64,000 nt of DNA, from the NCBI RefSeq assembly GCF_029227915.1, contig NC_079882.1, positions 18,426,501 through 18,490,500 on the forward strand. Reading direction: 5' to 3'. Positions 43,601 to 56,382 of the stretch are shown piece after piece (position 1 is the first letter of the stretch; each line of letters opens with the position of its first letter). The DNA is from Hydractinia symbiolongicarpus (taxonomy: Eukaryota > Cnidaria > Hydrozoa > Anthoathecata > Hydractiniidae). A program made the position numbers and the translations under genes. The notes below the pieces were generated by a model that was not told the DNA's origin, made no database searches, and worked only from the letters and a program-made list of their open reading frames with translations.

Positions 43601-46600
43601 TTGTAAACACCAAACACAAGAACCGAGTGTCTGAAGTAGCGACTCTCTCAGTTTAAATTGACAAGATCGACTTGACAAATTAATTTGACAAGTCGATCTT
43701 CTGCTAATGCCGACAGTACTAAATCAGACAATGCTGTTTTCTATTTATTTGTAGACATTAGTTTCAGCCAATAACAACTCTTGCTTTCTGCGATTAAACA
43801 AACAAACAAATAATAAAAACAACAATCATGCTATTAGGTTATAAACCTGAAGTAAAATCTCATTTAAGTTTTTTTAGTATAAAAATAAACAACATAATAA
43901 TTGTCACGGATTGTCTGTAACAGCGATGTACGGAACGTTCTTCTCCAATATATATAGAATTTTGTTATCTATTTATGTCTCAGCAATCACAGTGTGCATG
44001 ATAAAGTGAATGGTGGCAATGAGGAGGAGATATTTGCGTGCGTCTTATTAATTGTATTTTATATTTGTTTTTGATATTTTCAGTGGCCACCTGTTGCTCG
44101 AAGGTAGCTAAGATAAAAAAAGAAAATTATTATCTGTACTTTAATTTTAACATGTTTCAACATTTTTAACAGGAATTAATAATTAAGTCCTGGGCACTAG
44201 GTTGTGAAATCTGTGTCAATTAAACCTAAAAATGATACTTGCTATATTGCTCTTTTACCAGAAGCAAATCATTTCAATGTGCTCAATGTGATTGCAAATA
44301 TGTAAATAGATTAGAATTACATTCAACACAAAAAAAAAAAATGATCTCCAGAATTGTGTTTCAGAGAGAGCTTGTAATATTAGCACTGGCAAGCAATAGA
44401 AAGTTAAAGCAATTTCACTGTGTGAAAAAAATTAATTCACCTAGTTGAATTAAGATTACATAAGGATCGCGCATGCAGTTATATTAATGTACGCATTTTA
44501 TCCCGTTGGTACTATTTTCTTCATTGAATGTATAAACTTTAAATTTATACATTAAATAAATGACAGAAAATATAAAACTTATCACATAACCCACACCAAC
44601 AGTGGAAGTAGTAAAAATCAATTTTTAACCCACAGGTTATATACCAGAAAATACGGTAGGTGAAATTATACCCAGTTTTATATGTTATAAAACATACTTG
44701 AGATACATATATATTTATTCAATATAATTGACATCAGCGACAACATAACAAGGCTATGTTACAAAGCCATGCAACCAAACTGAATGACACTGGAACAATT
44801 AAGGAAAATATAAGCTTTTTGAAATTATATGTTTTTGTTTGGATACAAATGGCTATGCTTTCCTTCTGTCTAAGTTTTTTGCTGCTAAATATTTTAACTT
44901 TTTTGAAACAAGCTTGTTTTATTACCACAAGACTTCGAAACAAGCTTGTTTTATTACCACCAGACTAACTTATTTGTGTATTGTTTTTCATCATGCTTTC
45001 AAGCTTACATTCAAAATACACACCACAAAATACAAGCAAGAAAATGTTTAAAAACAGGCTGTTTGATAGTATTTTGGGTGCTTGGAGAAACAGAAGAAAG
45101 GAAGATGATTCGTTATTAAAATGTCAATCAATTGCGAATTAAAAACATTGCAAAGGAGAGGAAGAAAAATGTGCATACACAACACATAAAAAATAAACAA
45201 CTCCATTTATACAATATATTTTAAACTTAATGTAAGGATAGAGAAGTTAAAATAAGCACCCAAAACAATCATCATTGCAGTTTTTTCTCCATGGAAACAA
45301 ATTTCTGAATATATCTAACATCAGCTGTGCTCATTCCAGCTTTTTTTTACTTTCACAGCGGTCAAGATTTTAACTGAATTTTTCAAACACAAAGTAATTT
45401 TTTTCCTCTCCAATAACATTACAAACGTTTCTTTAAAAAACAGAAAATGAAATTTTCCTACTGTTTTAATTTTGAACTGTCTTTTTCTATTTTAAAAATG
45501 CATTTTTTTCTTCTTTTCCTTCTGAAATTAATGAATGGCTAAGATAGATTGTTGGGCCTGGGAGCCAATTGTGGAGAGCCCACCCTCTAGGCTAAAGTTA
45601 AACATAGGCCAGTGGGAGTCAAAAGTTGCAGCACTCCCCCAAAATATTGTTTTCTATCTGATTTATTAAATTATATATATTTTTTTTCTTTTAAGTTATA
45701 TGAAAATTTTCTCTCGGATTTTGAACACAGGTAGGAGATACTTTCAATGTCACTGCAACAAACAACAATCGTGTTGAAATGTAATATTAAAATTTTGCAT
45801 CATCATTTTCAGAATAAATCAATTATCACTGGCTGAACTCATGTTAGTTATAGCCGAAGAAATAACTGGTATGTTTGTATCATCTTTTTATAGAGAACAA
45901 ATTATAAGATTTTGTCTATATCTATGCCATATTTTCTCATATTAGATTATGACAAGGCTGTTGAATTCTTTACTAAAACACAAGAGAAGGTACACTTTTC
46001 CTTTAAAAATATTTTTACTACTTGATCAGTCTATATTCACATTATTTTTGTACTATACATATTCAAGTAAAGAAATTAATCTCTATTTCGTCTCAATTTC
46101 TTCAAATTGCATTTAGATATTATATTGACTAAATATAATGCACAGATTCCTTGGAAATTCCATAATTCCAAAACTTACATATATTTTTTTTCCGTAATAA
46201 AAACGATTTTACATATCCCGTTAACAACATGGCATTCTTTTCATCTCTTTTTAAGTCCAAATTTTGTCCCCCTGAAACGATAATTACATTAACGGTCGTT
46301 CCAGTAGGACAACATGGTAGAAAAAATTATTTTTAACAATTTAACAATAAAAGTAGGTAAACAAAAAAAACTTTGAGACTCTTTTGTTTTGTTACACTAT
46401 AACAAAATCGCTTCCAGTACACTTTTTTGGGTATAATCATTTGAAGTTTTGATTTCAAGTCTATCAAATTAAATGAAGCACCTTTTATCTTTCATGATGT
46501 TTTGATATAAAAATAACACAAGAAAAATTTCATGATAAGGTACAGGTAGTACTTATTTTTTTCAAGTGTTAACTCATGTCCAAAACTCCAAAACTATATT

Positions 46601-49600
46601 TATTACAGTGAAATATTATTTTATTCTGATAAAGATATTTATTGCAAAGAATAATAAATAAAATTAACATATAATGAACATTTTAAGCACAACTTATTAT
46701 TAATTGTTAGTTCTCCTTTAAGTAATTTTAGGCTGAAACATGAATTTCTTTGTAAAACAACTTGCTATTACTTTTAAAGATTAATTGTGCCACTTCTAAA
46801 ATGTGGTTGATGTGAATGCCTAAAAAAATTTAAGCCCTCAGAAGGGAAGTAAAGAGACATAATAAGGACACAATATTTTGGTCACCATTTCTCATTGCAA
46901 GTTTTATTTTCAGATGAAAAACAGCAAGGAAGGACACATCCTGTGCATGACTGCAATTGGACTGTTACATCTAAAAGCAAAGAAAATGGATGAGGCTAAA
47001 GTAAGTTAGTTATAAAGAAAGTTAGTTATAAAGAAAGAATTATGTTCCATAGTTGCTCCATAGGGAAAACCGTGAAATATAAGCTCACTAAACATATTTA
47101 CAGACATGGTTGATAGCAGTACATGATATGAGGTGATAGAAAAAGCTTCTATCAGAATCTATATAGACACTCGTTTGGTTTACATTTTAACAAGAACAAA
47201 ATATTGCTTTGCCAATAAAACTGAACTGGAATTAATTTCTCTTGGTGGGTGTTTTTTAATGATGATGATGTTTTTTTGTTTTATTTTTGTCCACCATGTG
47301 TAAAATAAGCAAATTGTTGGCGCAATAGCTGAATTAAAAAAGGCTAGATTTAACACGCTGATTGTCAACGTCTCTTTGTGATTCCAGTTATCCATAACAT
47401 TGGAATTTAATACAAAAGCATAAATTGAAAATGGAAACCAACAGATTGCAAAACATGCTAAACTTCCAGTAAACAAGTGCAGTGTTTCAACTTTTTTTCT
47501 GTAATTTGTTTTTCTGTTCTTGTGTTGGTTTGATATATGGATTTTACTGGATTCTTGCCGAGGGTTTTTACAAACATCCACCTTGTTACATCTTTTTGTA
47601 AACAATATGTGTTTTTTGCTTTCCATGTGGGATGGTGTTGGTGTCCATTCTTTATCTTTGCGTATTGATAACACCCTCTCTTTTTTATCTTGTTGGGTTT
47701 GCCATGTAGTGTTTTCATTGGGTACTTTCGGAGCAATATCCTTTAGCATGAGATAGTAGAAGGGTATCCGACACGCTAATGCTAATGCAAAAAAAACTTG
47801 TTAATATCAAGAAAACTTGTTTATAGTTTTTCATTGTAAAATAAAACAAAACTGTGAGAATAACGGAGATTACTCAGCTCATTGCGCAAACAACGATGGT
47901 ACTTTTTTCGGTCATGCTGCACTATATGAGTGGCTTTTTATATGCTAAATAACGATCCCCAGCCATGATAACAAACGCTAATAGCTGCAGACTAAGCAGG
48001 AGATATACAACTTCATTTTGAAAAAGTGTTTCTTCACAACTGGAGTTTTTATTTAACCAACGAAGCTTATTTATGATGATAAAAATACCAACCATTGGAT
48101 TAATGACACAAAGGCTCAACATGTAAATAAGAGGGTTTTTTTTTCTTTATTGTGATCGTCATTTGAATAGCATTCAAGGTGATTGCGTTAGTGATGAAAT
48201 GAAAAAAAATGGCTGTCAAATCCATATCAAAAATTCTCTGTTGTTTACATTAAGTATTCTTTTTAAACAACATCATGTACCAGGGGTATTTGTCCCCTTA
48301 ATAAATATTTTTTGATGTGAATTAGACTAGTGTTGGTCATTATAGTTTTAATTTAACAACATAGAGGTGGAAATGAATAGCACAGCTCATGTTCAGAAGG
48401 GCCGTTATAAAAGAGGATTCTCATTAAAATTAGACATTTTTATTGTAAAAAAATGACTGCATTAGTATGTTCTCATATTGCAGTATTCCGACCTGATATT
48501 TCATGTAATTTTCTCACACAACAACAAAAATTCAGAATGACGTGTTGTTTTTCTGAGATAATAGCCACCTGCTTTGTTAATTCCCATTGCTACTGCGTTA
48601 TTGTTTGTGGGAGTCATGTTGTGTGCTAGTGGTTAGGTGAAATTGATATTAAGTATAACTTAAATCAACTTCAGTGCATTTTGTCAATAATACAACATTC
48701 TTTTCAGCCTTTCATATATTTTAAAATGACAATAATACCTAGAAACTACATATTGTTTTTGATCTTGCAAGGGTTTGCCAAACTGCACTGAAATACAAGA
48801 CTTCAAATCCGTTAGCTCTACAAAGAGGAAAAAATAGTTTCGAACTTAGGAAAGTAAAAATTAAAAATTCCTAAACTTTGAGCTGTACATCAAACAAAAA
48901 GTCGAGCTAGAAGGGATAATGTTTTTAGGGTATTATATTATCGAGATATTTTACGTATCAAGCCTTCCACCTCACATAATTTTTTAAAAAAATTTGAACG
49001 GTGGACAAACCTTGTTCTTGGCATGGTTGTTAAAACTCTCCTATGTGGAAGAGGTTGTAAACTTTCATTCATTTATTCATTTTTTAAGTGGCTTAAAGTT
49101 TGGTCTTTTTATAAAAATCTCCTTTTTTTGCACAATGCATTTTAAACACACGATCTTGACTTTTACACATCAACAGTACAAAAACAAGTATTTTTTTTTT
49201 GTAAATGTGGATTGTTAGGTACTGCATGTGATATATTTTTCGAAGTATATTATGTTTCAATTTCGTACAGGTGGTCATAAAAGAAGCTCAAACGTTACTG
49301 GACACTTTAGATGGAGTAACTACAGTACATGGAAGATTCTACGATCTATCCAGCAATTATAGTAAGGTAAAGAAATTGTTTCTACTAGCAATGTGTGTGA
49401 ATTGAATTGTGGGTATGGTAGAAGAATGCTTCATTCATTACTGTTTAGATAACTGGTTCTTATAATGAATATTACAGAGATGCTCTAAGATTTCTAGGTT
49501 GCATGGACATCTCCACTATTCCAGGTATACTTTCTTTTGTGTAGTAATTTAACTTCATTTAATCAAATTTTGAAGCATTTTTTTATTCCTTTAATTTATT

Positions 49601-52600
49601 TTTTGGATAGACCTTGTAAGTACGATAATCTTTTTTAGTGATAATATAAAAGAGTTTTGCCACGACCTTACCCTATTCGTGCTGGCCCTCTTAAACTTTT
49701 GTTAATAACTTTTTATGTGTTTATAGTTACACCTTTAAATTTTGTGATTTTTCCTAACTTTTATTTAGCTTTATTTCCCCCCCCCCTTTTTGGAATTATG
49801 CTGAACTGTTGCCATGGAATTTTATGTTGAATAAAAAATAAGAATAAAAAAGAATAAAAATATTTTTACATGTTTTTAAAAGCTTTATGTGACTTCTTAG
49901 GTTATATTATTATCAATTTTGTGCTTCTATTATTATTGTTATTGAATTTATCGCAATTATACAACATTCAACATCGTTAACAAAATCAAAGTTAGTGTTT
50001 TTTTCCTATTTGTCACCGAATTTGATGACGTCATCAGCAAAAATGTGGACGTCATCAAATTTTTTTTCACCGAATTGTGTATTAATGCCTGGACAACACT
50101 TGTGGTAAGTTTTAAGTCCAACGGACATTAATTGTAGAAATTACACAGGGAGGTCCAATCACCCCCCCCCCCCCACCCCCCCCAGCAGGAATAGGGTTAA
50201 GCACTAAGATTTTTCTATCGGAACTATCTGATGACTTTTGTGTCTCACGTCTTATAAATAACGATTTTTTATATAGAGAAGGAACTCCAAGAAAGAGCTT
50301 TTAATTTGTCTCTTGCTGCATTACTTGGTAGTGATGTATATAACTTTGGAGAATTGGTATGGATTTTCTACAAATTATTAAATATTAGTGTATTAACAGC
50401 GCAGCAAGTGTCTTAGGTAACACAGTGGCAATGTTAATGTAATACATTCAATACATTCCTCCTGTAGCTTGCGCACGAGGTTCTCCAATATCTAAAGAGA
50501 ACGGAATTTGCATGGCTAATCGATGTTTTATATGCATTTAATAGCGGTAAAAAGCCTATATTTTTATTTTTTAATTTTTGTTCTTTTGTAATATGGACCC
50601 ATGTTTTCCGTAGTTTTTCGCGAAATACTTCTGTACTGCGTTTTTAACCTTTGTTTGCACCTCGCACAGTAATTTGAAAATAAGGAAGATGTAATAATAA
50701 TATTTGTTTTTCTTAGCAGTGTTTTGTGACAACTATTCACTATTGTATTGTTTTTAGGTAATATTCAAAAATTTTTGGATTTGAAGCCAAGCTGGAGCAA
50801 ACAGGTATGGAAACGTAATAGCATGGCAAAAAGATTGGAGGGAGTTGTTAGTAAAAGCAAATTTTAATAAAGAAAGTTTGTTTCCAAATATCGTTAATAT
50901 CTGTCATATTTATTCAGCCATTTAAAGTTCACCTGTTTCGATAACAAACAAGTCCTTTGCTTTATTGTTTGGAAAACGAATTAGATTAAAAGACTTATTT
51001 CTGGCATTATTGTATAAAAGTGGAAATAAATTCTAGTTTTATGGTTTATAGCCCGACTTAGCTGCTAACGAAACCACCATGATGCAAAAGATTACGATTT
51101 TGTGTTTGATGGAAGTGAGTAGTTCATATCTTGGCAGCAACTAAATGAACAAGTGTTTATCCCAAGCAAGGGTGCGGATTTTCAAATTCTTAATGGCATG
51201 GGAGAAGGGGGAGTATGCGTCACTAGGAAAGTTTCAGATACTCGTTTTGTAACGTTCTCTGATTTTTTTCTTCTTTTTCAGCTGACATTTAAGAGGAAGT
51301 CTACTGACAGAAGTTTCCCCTTTCAACTTATTTCTGAACACACTCGACTTCCTGTTCATGAGGTATGCAGTGTAGAATCATTCATGGCTCTTGTTGGTTT
51401 ATTTTTTGTTCGGAACGTGCGTGTGTCAAAAATCAGTTCACACCTTTCTTTCTCATACGCCGCGTTAAGAAACGAAACAAAGTGATTCCTAATACACGAC
51501 TGACCGTCAAATGTAACGATTATTAGCGATTCTATTTGAAAAAAGCCGCGCTCGATCGAAGAAGTGAAGCATGATAAAATTCAGTTTGTATAAATTATTT
51601 AAGAGGAATTTTTGTTGTTTTCTTTCCGAAATTCATATTTTTGCGCCATGTGTGATATCTCAAAAATTATCCCATTGTTTTCAATTGACAGTACTTTTGA
51701 TTTTAAAGTAAACGCCGCTACTAATAAATGCGGAACAACTATGTGTCGCAGAATTAAGTCAATGTGGTGTTGTAATGAGGAAATATATATAATACTTTCG
51801 TTTTTTAGCTGTAGCATAAGGGTGATCTTAAAATTAAAATCTACGTTAAAGATAATATGTTATGATATATAGCGATGAAGGTTTTAGCATGCTGATGACG
51901 GGGATCATATAACTAAAACAATGCTTACAGTCATTTTAGGAAGTTACCTGTTTATATAGAAACTTAAAGTCCTGATAAAATTAGTTTCTTTATGAGCAAA
52001 TAAAAGGTTTTGTGGACCTTCGCAAAGAACGCTGACCTGCGGTATTGTAAGCCACTTGTGCCTACCATTCTGTTTTTTCTAAAGGGGAATTTTGCAGGAA
52101 ATTCCCATACAGTTGGCGTCTTGTAAAGAAATATGTGAACATTGCCTGAGAAATACAGCTGAGTCATTTTTTCCTAAGCCGCTATATAATCGCATGTTAC
52201 CTTTAAGGCCCTTAAATATTGATAATAAAATATTAAAAGGTATGTTCACGGCTGTTCTTTTTTTTTATCACCGTAGCGTTTTATGATAGTTTGAATGTTC
52301 AATTAAGTTGTGACTGTATCATTTAACTGTATTAGGTCTTAATCGTTTATTAGGTGGAATTACTCGTTATGAAAGCACTATCACTCGGACTCATTAAAGG
52401 TAACCTTTCTATTTGTTGCAATGCCATCGTCGCCCTTTCTTAAACCAAAGACAACTTCAGCGTACAAGTAATATATCCTAACCTCAAAAATCTTTGGGCG
52501 TTGAGTGAAAGTTTTTTACCTAGACCAAATTTTTGTACTTTTTCTTATAGTTTCTTATTAAGTTTCTTATTAAAGTAACCATGGATTGCCCTGTCCCAAA

Positions 52601-53285
52601 AATATCAGTCCCTTTTTTATTTTATTTAAAAGTTCATGAACCCTGTGGGCCAAGATGTCTTCAACTTTGAAATTACTTTGAAAATACTTTCGTTGTTTTC
52701 GAGCCTTTTTACACATATATTTTTCCAACAACTGTCTAGGAAGTATAGACGAAGTGAACAAAATGGTGCATATCACGTGGGTACAACCTCGAGTACTGGA
52801 TAAAGAACAGGTAAGCAGTTTCTCTGTTCATGAAATCCTCGTGCACGCAAAAAAATGTGCCTTCCTTACGAACGTTGCAATTGTCTTTTGCACAAGAAGT
52901 GGTTTCGCTATTCGGATGAAAGTAGTTATTTGCAAATATTAAAAAATTGTTGCAGTATTTCTGTATTTTGAAAACGGAGAAGTACCTAAAATGAATTAAT
53001 TAGAATGTAAATTTTGCCATTTTGTGGCCACTATCTTGTGGCCCCTCCACTTCTGAAACCGTGTCACCTTGTGTAACTAGTAGGCATAAAATTAAAGCTT
53101 CCGCTGTTTATGGAATTGTTGTTAAATAGGAAAGATAAAAGTCAATAATTTTTTGCTCCAAGTGGAATAATATATTCTCTTTCTAGATGCAAAATTTACG
53201 CGGGTTACTCGGAAACTGGAGCGAAAAAGTGAAATCATCCGTCTATATGGTAGAAGATCAAGTACCAGAATTGATGGTGAAATAA
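40609..53285 (+). CDS. PSMD13: 26S proteasome lid subunit Rpn9 / PSMD13
   Basis: Non-catalytic subunit of the 19S regulatory lid, with a C-terminal PCI domain used in lid assembly. Sixteen coding exons can be traced with GT/AG ends and unbroken phase: 40609-40700, 43070-43148, 45696-45730, 45813-45868, 45946-45989, 46914-47000, 49271-49366, 49449-49524, 50277-50356, 50468-50546, 50758-50804, 51052-51114, 51282-51362, 52354-52399, 52740-52810, 53187-53285. They sum to 1131 bases, 376 residues plus stop, the same length as human PSMD13. Landmarks: LYENFLSDFEHR, GRFYDLSSNY, YYRDALRFLGCMDI, VYNFGEL, WLIDVLYAFNSGN, VELLVMKALSLGLIKGSIDE, MVHITWVQPRVLD. AATAAA overlaps the stop (53281) and recurs at 53480. 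The introns carry transposons and a GPCR pseudogene. Confidence 0.97.
41157..42775 (+). mobile_element. non-LTR retrotransposon (RT region to 3' end) in PSMD13 intron 1
   Basis: The reverse transcriptase reading gives NKAAGVSGIVAEMVKASGY, FGFVPGRGTTDAIFLLRQ, a small deletion at 41580 (where the catalytic FxD region should be), then VHQGSVLSPLLFVLVLEALS and LLYADDLVLIAES with the catalytic YADD. After breaks there is a Cys-rich WPCGVCRKG..SIFCQTCKHW stretch and a C-terminal region LYGSETWAVKQEDLDRLERN..GRPRKTWQEV. It ends in a GAT microsatellite (42780-42801). 5'-truncated and dead. The clade is not assigned; the 3' microsatellite fits RTE-like elements. Confidence 0.8.
42780..42801. repeat. 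(GAT)n microsatellite tail
   Basis: A GATGATGATGATGATGATGA run directly after the non-LTR 3' end. Such tails replace poly-A in several non-LTR clades. Confidence 0.8.
43331..44658. mobile_element. TIR element in PSMD13 intron 2
   Basis: Inverted ends TACCGTATTTTCCGGTATAT (from 43331) and ATATACCAGAAAATACGGTA (to 44658). If TA is the target duplication, the TIR begins CCGTATTTTC, which would suit a mariner/pogo-like element. About 1.33 kb. Subterminal CGTATAACCCGC-type motifs recur at the left. No transposase frame survives. Confidence 0.65.
47180..48225 (-). pseudogene. class A (rhodopsin-like) GPCR pseudogene, antisense in PSMD13 intron 6
   Basis: Read leftward without introns from ATG 48225. 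TM1 is ITNAITLNAI; after a shift in an A run, TM2 is YMLSLCVINPMVGIFIIIN. TM3 ends LLAFVIMAGDRYLAYKKPL with an intact DRY motif. TM4 and TM5 follow with a TAG after KKPLI, a TGA in AMS*VISVILTV and a shift near 47790. There is a long basic third loop (about 90 residues). TM6 has LACFAICWFPFSIYAFVLN with the CWFP switch, and TM7 ISVLNLAFFNSAIAPTICLF has NSxxxP in place of NPxxY. About 340 residues. Single-exon form suggests a retrocopy or a member of an intronless receptor family. Ligand unknown. Confidence 0.8.
50161..50183. repeat. poly-C run
   Basis: About 22 C residues interrupted once by A, in PSMD13 intron 8, 93 bp before exon 9. Length may be an assembly estimate. Confidence 0.8.
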
Positions 53286-53858
53286 AGTTCGCAGCGACGT
53301 GTTTGATCTTTCCAAACATGCTTCGTTACAAAGGACTTGAAGCATTTTACGTTGTTATTGTTTCTTCACCACGAAATACATTTCGTACTCGAAGGTTTAT
53401 TCGCTGTGACTTTTCTTGTTTGTTGTCTTGCTCAATATAATCGTCAACAAGACGTATGATATACGCAAACAACGTCGCGAATAAAGTTTACAAAAAGCTG
53501 TGTATCAAATTGTGATTTCTGTTACGAAGTTAGACACGACATATTTTGCTATTCGGCTAGGCAATAATATTTGTTACGCACTACGCAGTTATTTTTCAAA
53601 ATTGATTTGCGAGATCTTCTTGAACGGAAAATTCCTCGAAATTTCAATTTTCGTTAGGTCAGTCTGGAGTAAACTGACTGACAGGAAGAAGAAAGACCAC
53701 TAGCTCCACCTAAAATTTTCGAAAATTAGTAATTCAGTAACCCCCCCCCCCCCCCAAAAAAAAAAAAAAAAAAAAAAAAAGGTATAAGAAAGTCACACAG
53801 TGAGAAAAAGCAAAATAAAGAAAAGAAATATAGATCTTAATTGTTCAAAAAGGAAATT
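53286..53858. other. 3' flank of PSMD13 and homopolymer runs
   Basis: 3'-UTR and downstream sequence with a polyadenylation signal at 53480, then a C16 run followed by an A run of about 25 (53743-53781). No further gene seen. Confidence 0.6.
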
Positions 53859-54811
53859 CTTTAATGGGAAAAATTTCCGCGAGACAAATTTTTGCGAATT
53901 TGCCCCTAATTCGCGAAAATAACTCCCCCAAAAACGACCAATTGTGGCATTCGCGAAAATAAATCCCATAAATCTTTATTATTTTGGTCATTCGCGAAAA
54001 TAAATCTCGTAATTTTATTTTAAATAAAATGTTGAAAAATGAAAAATAATTCAAAAATTTTCAGATTAAAGAAAATTCACGTTTCATATAGCGTAGGCTT
54101 ACGTGGATATATGCTCTAAAAGATATCGAATGGATTAAGTCTTAAAAGTTTAAAGGAACGTGTCAACCGGAATAAAAATTCAAAATATTTGGAATAATTT
54201 TTGTATACATGTATTTTTGGATTAACTAAATCAATAACAATGATTTTCTCCTTCGAAGAAAATCTGCTTTGTTGGTTGCTTGCTGCTTGTCGAAACATAT
54301 TTCGAATGTCCAACGTCTTTTCTTTTCTTTTCACGACTTTTAACTGGTTTCTGCGCTTGCGTCTTAGCACTTCTTTCTGCGGGCTGTGAAAAAAGAGTCA
54401 TTTAAATCTTTCTGCTCTTTGTCACATTGGATCAAGAGAACGCATGTATTGGTCACAACTTGGACGATGAGGAACACGATGAAGAATAAATCTGGTAAAG
54501 AGATGGTGATGAAAGAGGAGCATTTGATGTTTTTCAAAACTTTGTTGATGACCAGTAAAGCTAGTTAATCTTGTATACTCTTGTATAATATTTTAGATTT
54601 TTATTTTCAAAGAAAATCCTTTCTTCAAAAAAGAGTTAATATTTACGAAAAATCTCACGTTCGCGAAAATTTATTCCACAAAAAATACCGAAATTTCTAA
54701 TTCGCCAAAATTAATCCCGCGAAATGCTGCATTCGCGAAAATAAAACCAAAAAATTTCGCGAGTTTTTGACCTCGCGAAAATTTGTCTCGCGAAAATTTC
54801 TCCCATTAAAG
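53859..54811. mobile_element. MITE-like TIR element rich in TTCGCGAAAAT motifs
   Basis: Inverted ends CTTTAATGGGAAAAATTTCC (53859 on) and AAATTTCTCCCATTAAAG (to 54811), with GCGAGACAAATTT following on both sides. Many copies of ATTCGCGAAAATAA in both orientations lie near each end. Non-coding, 953 bp. A related fragment may lie near 62600-62690. Confidence 0.7.
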
Positions 54812-55126
54812 TAGCGTTATTTATTACCAGAACTGTCACAAACAGCAAACTTCGATAAAAAGAATCCTGTACACTTATGGCGCGGAGACAAATAACAAGC
54901 AGGGAATCGGAAAATTTACGTTTTTTCGGAGTGTTTCCAAAACAGCTTTTCAACACTTATTTTTAAAAAAATACACAAGATGCAAGCGCTGCTTAAACTA
55001 TCTCGTAAAAATGCACAACTATGAAACATCGAAAATGCGACCCAATTCTACAATTTCTGCTAACAAAAAATACAGCCTATCATTCATGGTTATAAGTCGC
55101 GCGATTGAACAGTTCATGGTCTTAAA

Positions 55127-55380
55127 CGGCATTTAGGTGACAAAAAATTACCATTTTGATGTCACTATCATGTTCAGCATAATTTTTCTGTTAAATGTGT
55201 TAAATTTTGTCAAAACTAAAGTTTTAATTTTCGGACCAATTTTGACCTAAAATGACATTTAGGTGACAAAAATCAAAATTATGATGTCACTAATAAGTTC
55301 AGCATAATTTTTTTTGTCAACTGTGCCAAATTTTGTCGAAATCAAATACCAATTTTGGCCTGAAATGTCATTTAGATGAC
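55127..55380. repeat. imperfect tandem duplication, about 125 bp unit
   Basis: Two consecutive similar units, each running from TTTAGGTGACAAAAA through GATGTCACTA and TTCAGCATAATTTTT to CCAATTTTG-CCTAAAATG. Non-coding. Confidence 0.65.
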
Positions 55381-55499
55381 TTCTAAGTACTTAGAGAGTT
55401 TAGGCACGAAGTTTAAATCTGTGATGTTGCAATTGACCATTTGGTTAGTTAGTTACGAGTTGGAAACACATCCTCGCAGGCGAGGTAAAAAGAAAAAAA

Positions 55500-55600
55500 A
55501 GTAAAAATAGTTACCAAGATGAGATTTGAACACAGGTCTACTCCCGTGTCGGTGCTCAGAGAGGCAAGAGTTTCCATTCTTGTAGGACACATTCGCGTTA
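55500..55600 (-). repeat. possible tRNA-related SINE fragment
   Basis: The minus strand contains TGTGTTCAAATCTC, a B-box-like motif, preceded at tRNA distance by GAGCACCGACACGGGAGTAG. No clear acceptor stem or A box. Weak. Confidence 0.25.
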
Positions 55601-55794
55601 AATACAAGCTGACGAACTTGTAATAAAAAGCACTTTGCAGGCAAAAAGATTTCGCATTTTTAGCTTCGTGTTTAACAAGCCTAAAAATTGTAAAATCGCG
55701 TTAACACATTTTTATTAATAAGAACAACTTTTTTAAAACTTAATGTTCGTGATTTTTGTTGAAAAGCTATATAATTGCGAACAGCATTCATCAC

Positions 55795-56382
55795 TAAGGC
55801 GGGTTTTCACTCAAACGAATGTGGTCGAATCGATCAAATCGATCGATTGCGTTTTTATAAAAATTGATTTCCACTTACATTTGACCATTCCTCGATCGAT
55901 GGCGATTTATTCAAATTTATTTCAAAACAGTAACACAAATTTGATTGAAATAATCATGTTGAGCATGTAATTAGAATTTCATGACATAAATACGATGAAC
56001 AAAACTATTTTTGTACCATTCTTTTAAAATTTCTAAGCCATTTCCCTTTAAACTCTTTGCTTCATGAGACTTTCTGTAAAACTTCTTGAGGAAGTGACCC
56101 AAGACACCGAAATCCGCAAACTTTTTCTACAAATGCATCTCGAAATCTTCAACATTCATCTGCGAATAATCCCTTATCGGTGATGCATTTTCAGCTGTTA
56201 TTTGTGTATATATGATCTCATTGGATAAATTTCAATCAATCGACGAAAAAGTAGAAAGCAATCTTACTTTTGAATTCGATCGACTTCGAATGCCAGATCG
56301 ACGTCGATCGACAAAGATCATGCAATGTTCTATTTTTAGTAACATCGATTCGATCACATTCGTTTGGGAGGAAACCCGCCTT
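55795..56382. mobile_element. MITE with long inverted ends and ATCGAT palindromes
   Basis: Left end TAAGGCGGGTTTTCACTC then AAACGAATGTGGTCGAATCG; right end CGATTCGATCACATTCGTTT then GGGAGGAAACCCGCCTTA. The TIRs match for about 40 bases. About 588 bp. The interior has ATCGATC repeats. CTA/TTA at the edges could be a PIF/Harbinger-type 3-bp target, not certain. Confidence 0.7.

Noticed and set aside
44839-45051. Tandem ACAAGCTTGTTTTATTACCAC as a CRISPR-like or minisatellite array
   Set aside because: Only two copies of about 24 bp are present, within a PSMD13 intron; a simple local duplication.
51153-51485. 110-codon frame overlapping PSMD13 exon 13
   Set aside because: It is intron 12 plus exon 13 read through; the spliced gene explains the coding part.
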